Shown: positions 30,721 through 40,600, counted from the stretch's first letter. The stretch: 64,000 nucleotides of DNA from Pectinophora gossypiella (GCF_024362695.1 NC_065417.1:3651001-3715000); one strand, 5' to 3'. Numbers and translations are program-made. Notes: generated by a model not told the origin, from the sequence alone.

Positions 30721-32053
30721 ACGACTTGTCCGGAATAAAAAGCTGGATAAATGAATTGTAAGGTCCCACAAATTACCATAACCAGTTCATCGTCCCCCAA
30801 ATGCCACACACCACAAAAATAAAACAATTATTCTCATACGCCATATAATTTCGCTACCAAACTTAACAGCACGTTTCAACACAACATTAAGCAGACAAAA
30901 TGAAATTTCTTTCACCTCCAATTAAATCATAAAACGTGGTTGCTACCTCATAATTTATTGGCTTCTTAATGCCCTAATTACCAAGTCTGCACTTCAATAA
31001 ATTATTTCACATCGTAAAATCACATGATCGCGTAATCGTTCGATCTCATCTTTCGTGTTTTCTTTTGCATTTCGTTTCTTACTCGTTGGATTAAGAGCTA
31101 TAATAGTGTAATAATTAATCGCGATGATGAAGGCAAGTAAGTGATAAGGGGTAGATAGGAAGATTAGTGATTACTGGGCTTGTGGTCACGCGATGTCGTC
31201 GGGTCGGGGTGGGGTCTTATGATGAATTGCACTTCAACATACAGCTTAAAGGTAGGTGTGCTGTGAGAGCTAAGCTATGTTTGCGAACACGAAGAAAAGC
31301 TTGTAGCCTACAAGAAAACCAATAATCAAAGACAACTTACAGCCATTGTTGATACGATGTCCTAAGCTTAATTATGGTGATAAGGGATGAGTGTATCGCC
31401 CATAAGAGTAGTCCATCATGTAAGAAAAGACAGTCCCTCTGTCGGATTTTACATGCCCGGGAGTCGTGTTCTTATATGGTTTTTATTCTCTCCTAAAACA
31501 ACATAGAGACACTAGCAACTAGTACCTATAAAAATATATTATTATATTCGCTGATGTTATTATATTATGCTGCTGCGCATTGACGTATCTGCAACTTTTG
31601 GCGAAACTGATTTACACCTTTTACGATTGACAATAAGACTATCACTTTAGCAAAAAAATACACATATGACAGCAAAGATATCTTCGCAACCACAGGAAGG
31701 ACATGTCTCGCCGCGCCTTACACCTTTATCTTATCAAGATCACACGAGGAGGTTGACTATAATGACTACCGATGACTTATGTCTGACAGCCGGTTTAAAT
31801 TGCCAATCCAGTACGGGTTACCAGGTCGCCGTTATTAGTCCACAAGTATCAATCATGCTGCGTCCGAGTGCATGACGTTTGATTATCATTATGCATTTTT
31901 ATTATATGTTTAATTTAATTTGATGAGGTTTTTGGGGTGCAGAGGTCAATGGTACGAATAAACTACCTTATTTTAGCTATTTTTTTTTATAAAATTGATT
32001 TTATCCGCCTTATTAAAACAAAGACTAATTAAACTTACTAGGTTTAAAACTTA
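30721..32053. other. no gene recognised
   Basis: About 1.3 kb of AT-rich DNA. The frame at 31666-31875 has no domain. No repeat recognised. Confidence 0.5.
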
Positions 32054-32197
32054 GGGTCCGTGTGTTGCTAACCCGGTGTGTTTTGAACCCGGGGTATACT
32101 AACCCGATTTCGTTTTAGTGCGATAAAATTTATTAGTTGAAAATCGGGTTAGTATACCCCGGGTTTAAAACACACCGGGTTAGCAACACACGGACCC
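32054..32197. mobile_element. 144-bp hairpin, 57-bp arms
   Basis: Left arm 32,054-32,110 and right arm 32,141-32,197 pair with one mismatch in 57. The termini are GGGTCCGTGTGTTGC and its inverse, with a 30-bp AT-rich loop. No ORF and no clear target duplication. Probably a MITE; no other copy is seen in this window. Confidence 0.8.
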
Positions 32198-32277
32198 AAA
32201 ATTTAGACCGAGCCACAAAAGAAATCCACGGATATTAATGGAACTAATTTGACAAGACATAATAATTTTATGCAGAG

Positions 32278-32410
32278 TCTGTCGTAACTTGCCTTCCGAA
32301 GCACGGATCGTCTTACTTTCGGGCAATCAAGTGATCAGCCTGTAATGATTTTTGTGATATGACCCCACCGGGATTCGAACCCAGGACCTCCGGATCCTGA
32401 GTCCAAGGCT
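32278..32410 (-). mobile_element. SINE-1 head part
   Basis: The core end CTTGCCTTCCGAAGCACGGA is joined, with an internal deletion, to a head with box B GGTTCGAATCCCG on the - strand. The right end is degenerate. Confidence 0.7.
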
Positions 32411-32463
32411 TAACAGCTGGAAACCACGTGATATCAATTATATATGATCCAAACGAGTTACTT

Positions 32464-32735
32464 TCATATTTTGTAATATTAAGTACATACATACATAAAC
32501 TCACGCCTATTTCCCACCGGGGTAAGCAGAGACTATAGAATTCCATTTGCTTCGATCCTGACACACTTCTCTTGCTTCCTCCACATTCATCAATCGCTTC
32601 ATACACGCACGCCGGTTCAGAGTAGATCGTACTAAACCTTTTCTAAGGACATCTCCAATTTGGTCAATGTAAGTCCTTCTAGGTCTTCCTCTGCCAGCCC
32701 TACCATCACCTTTCGCTTTATATAGCGCAATTGCA
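32464..32735 (-). pseudogene. LINE-B pol C-terminus, longest copy
   Basis: On the - strand an open frame encodes GRGRPRRTYIDQIGDVLRKG, then STLNRRACMKRLMNVEEARE and CQDRSKWNSIVSAYPGGK, then a stop and a TATG-rich tail at the left. The RGRPR-x-T-Y-x-D-Q-I block is the usual C-terminal end of RTE-related LINE polyproteins. RT and endonuclease are absent. The frame at 32313-32606 starts inside this coding stretch and runs past its end. Confidence 0.68.
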
Positions 32736-32950
32736 ATTATTTTGTAATATTAAGTAAGCATGATATATAGATATGTTTGAATAGTTTGATTTAGTACAAA
32801 TTAAGTCGTTGAGTCGACGTTTTCGATTAGCGAAGTAGTTTGTAAACAAGTTGTTTACTTGCATAATTAGTACTTTTAGTGGACTAGCTTAATGAGAACC
32901 CTGCACTAGAGAAATCTCGTAGATTATTAATTACAGTAAAAGGCATAAGG

Positions 32951-33111
32951 TACAGTCATGAGCAATATAATTTACCCACTATAGAACTCTATCGCACTAA
33001 CATATTTGACATTTAGTGAGACTTACAGTGCAATTTGTCAAAAAAGTTAATGTGACATGGTACCAAAGTGTATAGGTAATTTATTTTAATGCTCGTGAGT
33101 CGTGACCGTAC
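32951..33111 (+). mobile_element. MITE-B copy
   Basis: TACAGTCATGAGCAATATAA to CGTGACCGTAC, with a small expansion (TAGGTAATTTATTTTA) near the right end. It abuts MITE-C copy 2. Confidence 0.83.
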
Positions 33112-33453
33112 TGATTCCTGTACACACCATCGTATTTTATTTTAAGTTATACCTGTCATTATCTTATCCACTGAAAAAGAAAGGGACGGGTAATCGATTT
33201 ATGGAATGCGTCAGTATTAGGCAGAAAAAACCCTTCCAAAATTTTACTTTGGCCAATACACCCGACAGAATTAAGTTGACAGCACACGTCAAACGAGTTG
33301 TGTATGTGCGAGATGCCTATTTTATTCACCCGAGTTATTCATCCATTTTAAAATTAACAATTGCCAATCATTCGTCTCATTCCTTTTCGGCGGATATGAA
33401 AATGACAGGAATAACAAAATAAAATTAGGATGTGTCTGCGGCAATAGGGGCCA
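33112..33453. mobile_element. MITE-C copy 2
   Basis: TGATTCCTGTACACACCATC at the left, TGTGTCTGCGGCAATAGGGGC at the right, with the same arms as the copy at 21.8 kb. The outermost left bases are missing at the junction with MITE-B. The frame at 33102-33422 is a by-product. Confidence 0.78.
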
Positions 33454-33499
33454 ATATTACGATAATTTAGTGGTAAATAAGTACGTAAAACATTAATTA

Positions 33500-33625
33500 T
33501 TATCGCTTTAAGCGAGAAGGCCGCCATTTGCCACGTACCTAGTTAAAAGAGTCTTTTGTAAGTATTTCCTTTTATTTTAGTGCAAAAAAGCACATTTGTA
33601 TTGTATTGTATTGTAACAGTACTAT
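33500..33625 (+). repeat. Rep-F copy with TGTAT tail
   Basis: ATCGCTTTAAGCGAGAAGGC, CGCCATTTGCCACGTACC and a (TTGTA)n tail. Same family as 28.3 and 30.6 kb. Confidence 0.45.
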
Positions 33626-33648
33626 ATACTTTCGGCCACATTTTATGT

Positions 33649-33794
33649 TCAGTCATGAGCAATATAATGTACCCACTTAAGGACTCTGTCGCACTAACAT
33701 ATTTAACATTTAGTGAGACTTACAGTGCAATTTGTCAAAAAAGTTAATGTGACATGGTACCAAAGTGTATACATATTAATGCTCGTGACCGTAC
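33649..33794 (+). mobile_element. MITE-B copy
   Basis: AGTCATGAGCAATATAATGT to GCTCGTGACCGTAC, about 146 bp. Nearly the same sequence as the copy 700 bp upstream. Confidence 0.85.
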
Positions 33795-33922
33795 CTTCGG
33801 CGGGATTGATCGGAACTTCGGAACGTCACGGTGAGTACGGGCCTCAGCACCCCCATTTGTTCGATCAAGTAGTTAATGTTAACGAAAAATCTACAATGAG
33901 TAAGCCACGTAAAAAAAAAAGT
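33795..33922 (+). mobile_element. Jockey 3' UTR scrap, + orientation, old
   Basis: CAGCACCCCCATTTGTTCGA, AAGTAGTTAATGTTAACGAA, TCTACAATGAGTAAGCCACG and an A-run correspond, with many changes, to the Jockey 3' UTR and poly(A) tail. Much more diverged than the - strand copies. Confidence 0.62.
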
Positions 33923-33984
33923 GAGTATATGGGACAAAAAAGCATATGATTCACGATGCACCAATGAGTAACACTAACACTGTT

Positions 33985-34140
33985 GTCTTGATCGTTATAG
34001 ATGACGACACTGCTCACTACCTATATCACGTTAGTCTAACAGGTAGGTCGGTGAGGACCCACGCCTCACTTAGTTCATCTTGCAATGTTATGTATCTCTA
34101 ACTACCCCAATTGAGCTTATGTCATCTTGTTATGTTAAGT
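33985..34140 (+). repeat. Rep-D copy
   Basis: CACTGCTCACTACCTATATC, ACGTTAGTCTAACAGG and CACTTAGTTCATCTTGCAAT, then GTTATGTTAAG. Diverged. Confidence 0.55.
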
Positions 34141-34673
34141 ATGGGAGAACTTCAAGATCTAACTGCTTTGCATCAGGGAGACACGGGCTGGGGAACAAAG
34201 CAGATCTCTCTCAAAACAGAACTTAATCTTCATAAGACAACAAACAATCTCATAAAACACCATGTAGGTAATATATAATGCCTTACCCTTCTCCTAAACT
34301 ACCACCTAAGGTGCCCTGTAGCTTGAAGTGAGGTTACACTATAATGCGACCTGGCTTTCCTTGCCTTGTCTCGTCTTGACTTGCCTTGCATTGCCTTATA
34401 ATTGAGTATACCATAGCCGTGCCATAGAATTGGTGATTGCACACTCGCTACCCCGTAATGAATAGACGCGGTATCATGCTCGCAGGTTTGAAGGGATAGA
34501 GAGAATGGATGCGGCAGTGCTGGTGAACTACGCACCAATGTAGACAATCAATGCGATGAGGTGCGATGTGGTGATATTAAGCCTAGGCCCAAATAAAGAA
34601 AAACCGCTAGGTGAGATTCCTTTCTTGCACCTCAACCTTGATTTTACTCTTACAACTTATAAACGTTAGGCCA
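34141..34673. other. no gene recognised
   Basis: A run of CTTGCCTTG-type words near 34,345-34,400 is low complexity. The - strand frame at 34299-34547 has no domain. Confidence 0.45.
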
Positions 34674-34765
34674 TTGGTCCCGATTACTATTTACTGATGT
34701 AAGTGAGTAATCGTTACATGAGCCATGTCAGGGGCCTTTGGCGGCTCAATCATAATCCTGACTCT
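34674..34765 (+). mobile_element. SINE-1 internal fragment
   Basis: CATTGGTCCCGATTACTATT through GGCGGCTCAATCATAATCCT. Both head and tail are lost. Confidence 0.7.
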
Positions 34766-34785
34766 AGTGTGTACTTACAGGAATT

Positions 34786-35016
34786 TTCTTTTTTTTATTT
34801 GACGTGACTTATTGTAGATTTGCCGCAGATGGCATTTACTGGCCGGACAAATGGGGAGCGCTGAAGGCTCTCACCCGGTACAACGTTTAAGACAACAGGC
34901 CTGAGGGTGCCCAGTTGGGCGCGAACCTCGGCTCAAGGCGTCGACCCTAGTGGGTCGCTAGCGATAAGCGCTGATTGAGGGAAATCGCCGCCGGCGGAAT
35001 CGGTATCGGGGTCCTG
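34786..35016 (-). mobile_element. 5'-truncated Jockey copy, internal deletions
   Basis: A poly(T)-rich stretch is followed by GACGTGACTTATTGTAGATT and the UTR, with deletions around TTAACTACTT and between GGCGTCG and ACCCTAG. It ends at GGTATCGGGGTCCTG. An 8-bp duplication CAGGAATT lies at 34778-34785 and 35017-35024. Confidence 0.8.
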
Positions 35017-35024
35017 CAGGAATT

Positions 35025-35574
35025 AGCACCAATGCCACATCTAGAAGAGCACTTTAGTTCCGCGACACTTACAGAATCCGAGTCACTTATTACTTGTATG
35101 ACAGCTGTCGGATCCTATGTTAATAACGAGTAACAGCGACTAATAACGAGTAATAACGATAGTACGTCGACTATAATAATCAATTAGTTGTGGCGTTTAA
35201 CAGTTCCCACGTGGTACATTCCTTGTAGGTTATGTTTAAATTGGCAGGTGAGCCTTAAGATATCACTTTGGGGTAAATTAGTACCACTTTAGCGGGTAAA
35301 TTATTTAGCTTTAGGGTAAACTTGGCTATTTAGCGCGGCTAAGATGGGTAATGGTGACAATATTGCCTGTTATCAACTATATTTAACGATATTTTATGGA
35401 TTTACTAAAAATGTACACTTATAAATTGGTTTTTAAATAGATAATAAGGTGGTCTGATGTAATGTGTGGTATAAAGTCCCAGCAGGGTGCTGAAGTCTTA
35501 TGAAAAAAGATGTTATTAAACAGATAATTTGCATAGGGGTATGATAACCTAAATATAATAAAGCACCCTAAAAG
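35025..35574. other. no gene recognised
   Basis: Repeated TAATAACGAGTAA words at 35,120-35,160. Otherwise AT-rich and unassigned. Confidence 0.5.
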
Positions 35575-35695
35575 TGTGGCAACACCCAACCAACCCGCAG
35601 TGGAGCAGCGTGGTGGAGTATGCTCCATACCCTCTCCGGTTGATTGAGAGGAGGCCTGTGCCCAGCAGTGGGACGTATATAGGCTATTTATGTAT
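35575..35695 (+). mobile_element. SINE-2 3' end
   Basis: AACCAACCCGCAGTGGAGCA through GCCCAGCAGTGGGACGTATA and a short ATG-type tail. Head and core are absent. Confidence 0.78.
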
Positions 35696-36016
35696 AATGT
35701 TATGTACCCTAAAAGAAATGATAATAATTATTAATAATTACTAAAATCTCCAGATTACCTTCCTCAAAAGCAATATAGATGGCGCTGTATAGATTTTCTT
35801 CGTTTAACCTTCGAATTTCATGGATAACAGACATAATTATGCATCTTTTAAAATCTTTGTTTTGGGTATAAATTATTACCCATTTTATTGCACTCAGGCA
35901 CAATTACATCTTCCACCCATTATTATTGTGATCTTAATAAAGAGAAGCAATATTTAGTAGCAACAACATTTCTATACATAATGTGATCCAAGCAACAATT
36001 AACAATATATCAATAT
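35696..36016. other. no gene recognised
   Basis: AT-rich. The - strand frames here have no domain. Confidence 0.5.
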
Positions 36017-36121
36017 AGTAAGAAGAAGAAGAAGAGAAGAGAAGAAGAGAAGAGAAGAAGAGAAGAGAAGAGAAGAAGAGAAGAGAAGAAGAGAAGAGAA
36101 TAAGAGAAGAGAAGAAAAGTA
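36017..36121. repeat. GAAGA purine microsatellite
   Basis: About 100 bp of almost pure A and G, built from alternating GAAGA and GAGAA units. The T/S/L-rich - strand frame 35934-36230 comes from it and is not a gene. Confidence 0.9.
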
Positions 36122-36215
36122 GTATAGTGAGAAGTGTCAGGATCGATGCAAATGGAATTCTATAGTCTCTGCTTACCCCGGTGGAAAATAGGCGTGCGTT
36201 TATGTATGTATGTAT
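36122..36215 (+). repeat. LINE-B 3' end scrap
   Basis: GTGTCAGGATCGATGCAAAT, CTCTGCTTACCCCGGTGG and a TATG-type tail. Only the last coding residues are present. Confidence 0.6.
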
Positions 36216-36260
36216 CAATATAGTATTCAATATAGTATCCAGTTTTCAATACCTCCTTAA

Positions 36261-36589
36261 CGGGATGGCATCCCTAACGGCCTCTGTGGTCCAGTGGTTG
36301 AGCGTGGGGCTCACGATCCGGAGGCCCGGGTTCGAATCCTGGTGGGGACATATCACAAAAATCACTTTGTGATCTCTAGTTTAGTTAGGACATTACAGGC
36401 TGATCACCTGATTGTCCAAAAAGTAAGATGATCCGTGTTTCGAATGGCACGTTAAGCCGTTGGTCCGGGTTACTACTTACTGATGTAAGTAAGTAGTCGC
36501 CAGGTCAGGGGCCTTTGGCGGCCCAATAATAACCCTGACTCCAAGGTTGATGAGGTTAGTAATTCACCTCACAACCCACACGATAGAAG
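36261..36589 (+). mobile_element. SINE-1 reference copy, + strand
   Basis: The clearest copy. The tRNA-like head at 36,279-36,350 has box A TGGTCCAGTGGTTGAGCG and box B GGTTCGAATCC. The body has ACAGGCTGATCACCTGATTG, the shared core GTTTCGAATGGCACGTTAAG and GGGGCCTTTGGCGGCCC. The tail ends GATAGAAG. A 13-bp duplication AATACCTCCTTAA lies at 36248-36260 and 36590-36602. Not a functional tRNA gene: no acceptor-stem pairing with a CCA-type end, and the body continues past the head. Confidence 0.9.
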
Positions 36590-36607
36590 AATACCTCCTT
36601 AAACGGC

Positions 36608-37185
36608 TAAATTCCTTGAGACTCTTGACTCGACCATTATAGGCTGTGTCCCCAGTAAGCAAACTGTCAGCGGCCGACTGAGTGAGCCGCAAATTTGCAG
36701 CGAACTGAAATTTGAGTTAGTGATGTGTGTGTGCGTTGAGATTAGTTAGGTGCGATGCAAAAAAACACGTCCTAACACAATGATAGCTTTTTTCTAACTA
36801 TCCGAATAATCATTTTGCGGCAAACGTGAGTCACTACGCCCGACGAACAACCAATCGCCGACTGGAACCGGTTTTGGTGGGAGTCGGCCGCTCACTAAAA
36901 TAGTCGGCGCGCGTAACGCTGCAACTGCGTACAGTGAGCGCAAAACTAGCAAACTGTGAACACTCCATTTGAAATATATGGAAAGGCGTACTAAACCGAT
37001 ACGCCGCTAACTCAGTCGGCGGCTCACAGTTTGCCTACTGGGGACGCAGCCTTAGGCGGCGATACGGCTCACCATCACATTGGTCTAACAGAAATTTCAG
37101 CGACGCGTGGGTACTTAGTTCATCTTGCGATGTATATATCTCTTTCTACCCCATTGGGATTTAAGCGTGAGCTAATGTTATGTTA
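36608..37185 (+). repeat. Rep-D copy interrupted by TIR element
   Basis: The left piece CTTGACTCGACCATTATA (36,627-36,644) and the right piece GGCGGCGATACGGCTCACCA onward (from about 37,053) rejoin into the Rep-D order seen in intact copies. This dates the inserted element as younger than Rep-D here. Confidence 0.7.
36645..37050. mobile_element. DNA element with about 45-bp TIRs
   Basis: Left end GGCTGTGTCCCCAGTAAGCA and right end TGCCTACTGGGGACGCAGCC, with further matching inward (AAACTGT, GCCGACTGAGT). About 406 bp, no ORF. Flanking TTA/ATA is compatible with a 3-bp target site but is ambiguous. Superfamily not assigned. Confidence 0.75.
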
Positions 37186-37479
37186 TAATCTGTGAGAATC
37201 CAAAACCGTTCCTTTGCAAGATGTCAATTACATTTTCGCATAATTACACACACAAAAATGGCTACCTGACCGACAACGGGTTCCATAACTGACTCTAATT
37301 ATACGTGCAAAATCCGAAATCATCAGAACTGAACGCAAAAAGTATGCAAGTCGGTTTGCGTGAAAGTAAAGGTTAGGTTACACTTACATCTCTCGGCATC
37401 TACGAAAAGTCACGATAAAATATCGTGGTTAACACTGCAAACGTATCTGCAATGTTTTGCTAAAATAATTTGTGTCTTA

Positions 37480-37720
37480 TTGACAAATTGCAAATCAAAT
37501 TGGGCTACTTGACAATGAGATACTTTTTACAAAACGTCAAAACGAAAGTTTTCTTTGGAGTTTGTATGGAAATACTGTCCTTTGACGTCATCAATAAAAG
37601 CGGTCAAACGTCGTACTCATTGTTACTTAATTCATAAATAAAATTCGAAAATAAATCGAATAGTAAAATGAGATTGATTTTTGATCATCTGAGACTAGCT
37701 TCTGTTTCTAGATTAGCGTT
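37480..37720. repeat. Rep-E copy 2, inverse of 30.2 kb
   Basis: TGAGATACTTTTTACAAAAC, TTTGACGTCATCAATAAAAG and CATAAATAAAATTCGAAAAT match the reverse complement of Rep-E copy 1. Confidence 0.5.
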
Positions 37721-38069
37721 TTATAATTTATCTTTAACCGGTCAAATACATTTTTGTTAAAAATTTCAGATACGGCACGGCTCAAATATGGTACGGCTCT
37801 ATTTTGTCAAGGCACAGAAATTCACAGCATTAAAAAATAATACAACATCACGCCCGTATCTTCGAAGGGGTTTAACATGAAAAATATGGAATGGATTTTG
37901 GTTGCAATTTTGCACGCTAAAACTGATTGATGTTTGAGATCTCCAGATTTGGACCATACCTTTATTTACCCCAAAAGCAACATACGACAATTCTTGGCAT
38001 TTGGCCAGCTTGTAACTGGCAAAAAATACTTGGAAGTAGGTTATTTAAACTAAATAATATATTATTATT
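37721..38069. other. no gene recognised
   Basis: AT-rich. The small - strand frames (37799-37990, 37962-38150) have no domain, and the latter overlaps SINE-3. Confidence 0.5.
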
Positions 38070-38081
38070 ACACTTAATACC

Positions 38082-38373
38082 TGAGGAGCTCGGTGGCGCA
38101 GCGGTAAACGCGCTCGGTCTGCGATTGTTGAAGTTAAGCAACTTTCGCAAAGGCCGGTCATAGGATGAGTAACCACAAAAAACAAGTTTTCATCTTGAGT
38201 TCCTCCGTGCTTCGGAAGGCACGTTAAGCCATTGGTCCCGGCTGCATTAGCAGTCGTTAATAACCATCAATCCGCACTGGGCCCACGTGACAGTTTAAGG
38301 CCCGATCTCCCTATCCATCCATAGGGAAGGCCCGTGCCCCAGCAGTGGAGACGTTAATGGGCTGATGATGATG
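38082..38373 (+). mobile_element. SINE-3 reference copy, composite head
   Basis: The head starts GAGGAGCTCGGTGGCGCAGC, a tRNA-type box A, and runs directly into GATTGTTGAAGTTAAGCAAC and CCGGTCATAGGATGAGTAAC, which correspond to the box A and box C parts of 5S rRNA. The shared core GTGCTTCGGAAGGCACGTTA follows, then AACCATCAATCCGCACTGGG and the GGGAAGGCCCGTGCCCCAG end with a (GAT)n tail. A perfect 12-bp duplication ACACTTAATACC lies at 38070-38081 and 38374-38385. 292 bp, no ORF. Transcription by RNA polymerase III is inferred. Confidence 0.9.
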
Positions 38374-38504
38374 ACACTTAATACCGGATTCTTACCGCAT
38401 TTAATCAGGATACTTCCTCATATTCCTGATTATAATTTGATTAAGTATTACAGATTATCTGTTTTAACAATATATTTCATTATAGTACGCTTCAGACTTT
38501 CAAA

Positions 38505-38610
38505 CAGTTTTAGGTCAGACAAGCAGTCGCTTCCGTAAAAAACCAGACCTGTCAAATCTTCAGGTTAGATAAAAGGAACCTTTGAAAAATGCGATAATGC
38601 TAGGAAGATG
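38505..38610 (+). mobile_element. SINE-4 3' part
   Basis: GGTCAGACAAGCAGTCGCTT, AACCAGACCTGTCAAATCTT, then GCGATAATGCTAGGAAGATG. Headless. Confidence 0.7.
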
Positions 38611-39087
38611 ATCATGCTTCTGACTTTCAGAAAGCCTCTATATTTTATTAATTTACTAAATCTGTGTCTGTGACATCAATTTGGCACTAAAATCAAAGTC
38701 AAATGTCAAAACTGACAGGTAAGTCTTTAAAAAAAACATCATCTTACGGCTTTCCACCAGCAATGCCTATTAATGCCGAGCCAATTACGTGAGTGGTTGC
38801 CTTAACAGCTGACCGGCGTATGTTTTTAAACTTTGTTTTTTTGGGTCACTTCAATGAATGTCAAAGATTACTTGCGACTTCCTTATACACATTAATTTAG
38901 TATATGTTTCTTCGTAACTTTTTTATCCCATTAGATATGAAAGGTGTGTCCAAATTGGAAATTCATGGTAATTGTGTGTTGATGGTAAATAAGCGAGATT
39001 ACTTTTGCACAAGGTGTGTCTTCGTTTTTCGGATAATTTCGTAATATTTTTATATATTATTCATTAACCTAATGCAAACAAACAAAC
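38611..39087. other. no gene recognised
   Basis: AT-rich. Nothing recognised. Confidence 0.5.
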
Positions 39088-39270
39088 ATTATAGAAGGAA
39101 AAATTGAAGGGAAGAGAGGAAGGGGTAGACCTAGGATAACATTTATGAAACAAATAAAAGAGATGGTGCAGGTCGTGTCGTATCGGGAGGTGAAGGTTTT
39201 GGCGGGAAGAAGAGAGGAATGGCGATTACTCCACCGACAAGCGCGCAGCTTCTAAATAGAGAGAGAGAAC
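39088..39270 (+). pseudogene. RTE-clade LINE pol C-terminus
   Basis: An open frame to the TAA at 39,253-39,255 encodes EGKIEGKRGRGRPRITFMKQ, then EMVQVVSYREVKVLAGRREE and WRLLHRQARSF. It ends in a (GA)n tail. The RGRPR block and the terminal LLHRQ segment are typical of RTE LINE ends. 5'-truncated, no catalytic domain. The same end is at 10,287-10,371. Confidence 0.75.
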
Positions 39271-39908
39271 CTAATGCAACTTTAAATATGCAGTTCTGAT
39301 GTGTAGTATCGCTATTACCAAGACTTGTTTGTCTCGATGTTAGGTGTCCTGGGACCTTGCCAAGTTGCAAAAAAAAGAAAAATGACTGAAGCTGGGAGCA
39401 AATGTCATGTTAGGTACTTACTTATATCAATCCCTTACCTTTTTATCACTGTCACTGTCTTCTTCGAAATTGTTTCCAACTTATCTAGCTGATCTTAACA
39501 AGGAATCTGACACAGAAAGGCTGCCTGCCAGAATAAGTACCTAATCATTACGAGTTATAAGAAACTACCTTTATAATAACACGACGTAAAGGGTTTGATC
39601 CAACCGTAATTAGTAATACTAAATAATCCGTCACGACCTTTGTTTAATCATAATCGTCTTTAGAAATATCATTCAGTCTTGACAGTATGGTAATTAGTTA
39701 TTTTCAACACACTTGCTCGTAAAGTGGCTCTTAATGCACGGCTATTAGGTACATAATACACCTTATGAAAATGCCAGTGCTGTTACGTAACATTACTGCA
39801 CTTGTGCTTTTTATTAGTTTTATATTTTAATCCTACCATGAAGTTTTTAAATCCAGAAACTCACAAACGAAACTAGTAAATATTTATATTTAATTAAACG
39901 GCCATCAT
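39256..39908. other. no gene recognised
   Basis: AT-rich. Nothing beyond a - strand frame (39143-39370) without a domain. Confidence 0.5.
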
Positions 39909-39920
39909 CAAAATATGACA

Positions 39921-40284
39921 TTTTTTTTTTTTTTTTTTTTTTTGACGTGACTTATTGTAGATTTGCCGCAGATGGCATTAACTACTTGGCCGGACAAATG
40001 GGGAGCGCTGAAGGCTCTCACCCGGTACAACGTTTAAGACAACAGGCCTGAGGGTGCCCAGTTGGGCGCGAACCTCGGCTCAGGGCGTCGTCTGAGAGGA
40101 AAAATATTTGAAAGAATTAATCGACCCTAGTGGGTCGATAGCGATAAGCGCTGAATGAGGGAAATCGTCGACCACGCCGGCGGGGTCGGTATCGGGGTCC
40201 TGAAGTGTTTGGTGTCGCGAGCTGATTGGCTGCCTCTATGGCTAGAGTAATCGGGTCGTCGGGATCGTATATTACGTCCTTCGA
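39921..40284 (-). mobile_element. 5'-truncated Jockey copy, very young
   Basis: A long poly(T), then a sequence nearly identical to the 3' end of the full-length element at 51.4 kb (I see one substitution, GGCTAGAGTAA for GGCTAGGGTAA, in the aligned stretch). It ends at ATTACGTCCTTCG. A 12-bp duplication CAAAATATGACA lies at 39909-39920 and 40285-40296. It encodes the last residues of ORF2 on the - strand. 364 bp. Confidence 0.92.
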
Positions 40285-40367
40285 CAAAATATGACAGATA
40301 AACTTTTTTTTCTTGAAATTATATATTTTTGGTAACAAATTAACATTATAATATATAATAAGGCCCG

Positions 40368-40443
40368 GTTTTTTAAAGAAGCGACTGCCTGTCTGACCTT
40401 CCCATCCGCGAAGGGAAAAGCAGCATAATACAGATTAAGTCAC
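40368..40443 (-). mobile_element. SINE-4, left piece split by BEL
   Basis: AAGAAGCGACTGCCTGTCTG, CCTTCCCATCCGCGAAGGGA, then CAGATTAAGTCAC, cut exactly at the BEL insertion. It continues at 47,070. Confidence 0.8.
40439..40443. repeat. BEL target-site duplication, left
   Basis: GTCAC, repeated at 47,070-47,074. A 5-bp duplication is usual for BEL/Pao. Confidence 0.9.
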
Positions 40444-40600
40444 TGTTGGAAATTATATTTTTTATCTATGGCAACTCAGCCGTAAAAAAAACCTTCTTCT
40501 CTCTGCGACATTAAAAATGTTACGTGTGCTCTTTCGCAATAAATTTATTCAAGTGGATTCGCCGTATTTTATTGTGAAGAAACGATACAAAAACTCTTCA
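40444..40600 (+). repeat. BEL 5' LTR
   Basis: TGTTGGAAATTATATT to AAAAACTCTTCA, TG...CA termini. It contains AATAAA at about 40,540. Identical to 46,913-47,069 by eye. Confidence 0.95.

Noticed and set aside
36017..36121. CRISPR-like or satellite array
   Set aside because: A simple purine microsatellite without spacers. No CRISPR array exists anywhere in the window.
35934..36230. Leu/Ser-rich 98-residue ORF on the - strand
   Set aside because: Produced by the GAAGA microsatellite.
36279..36350. tRNA gene on the + strand
   Set aside because: It has good box A and box B, but the sequence runs straight into the SINE-1 body and has a SINE target-site duplication. No convincing acceptor stem.
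40117..40338. 73-residue ORF on the - strand
   Set aside because: It is the end of Jockey ORF2 in a truncated copy plus flanking sequence, not an independent gene.
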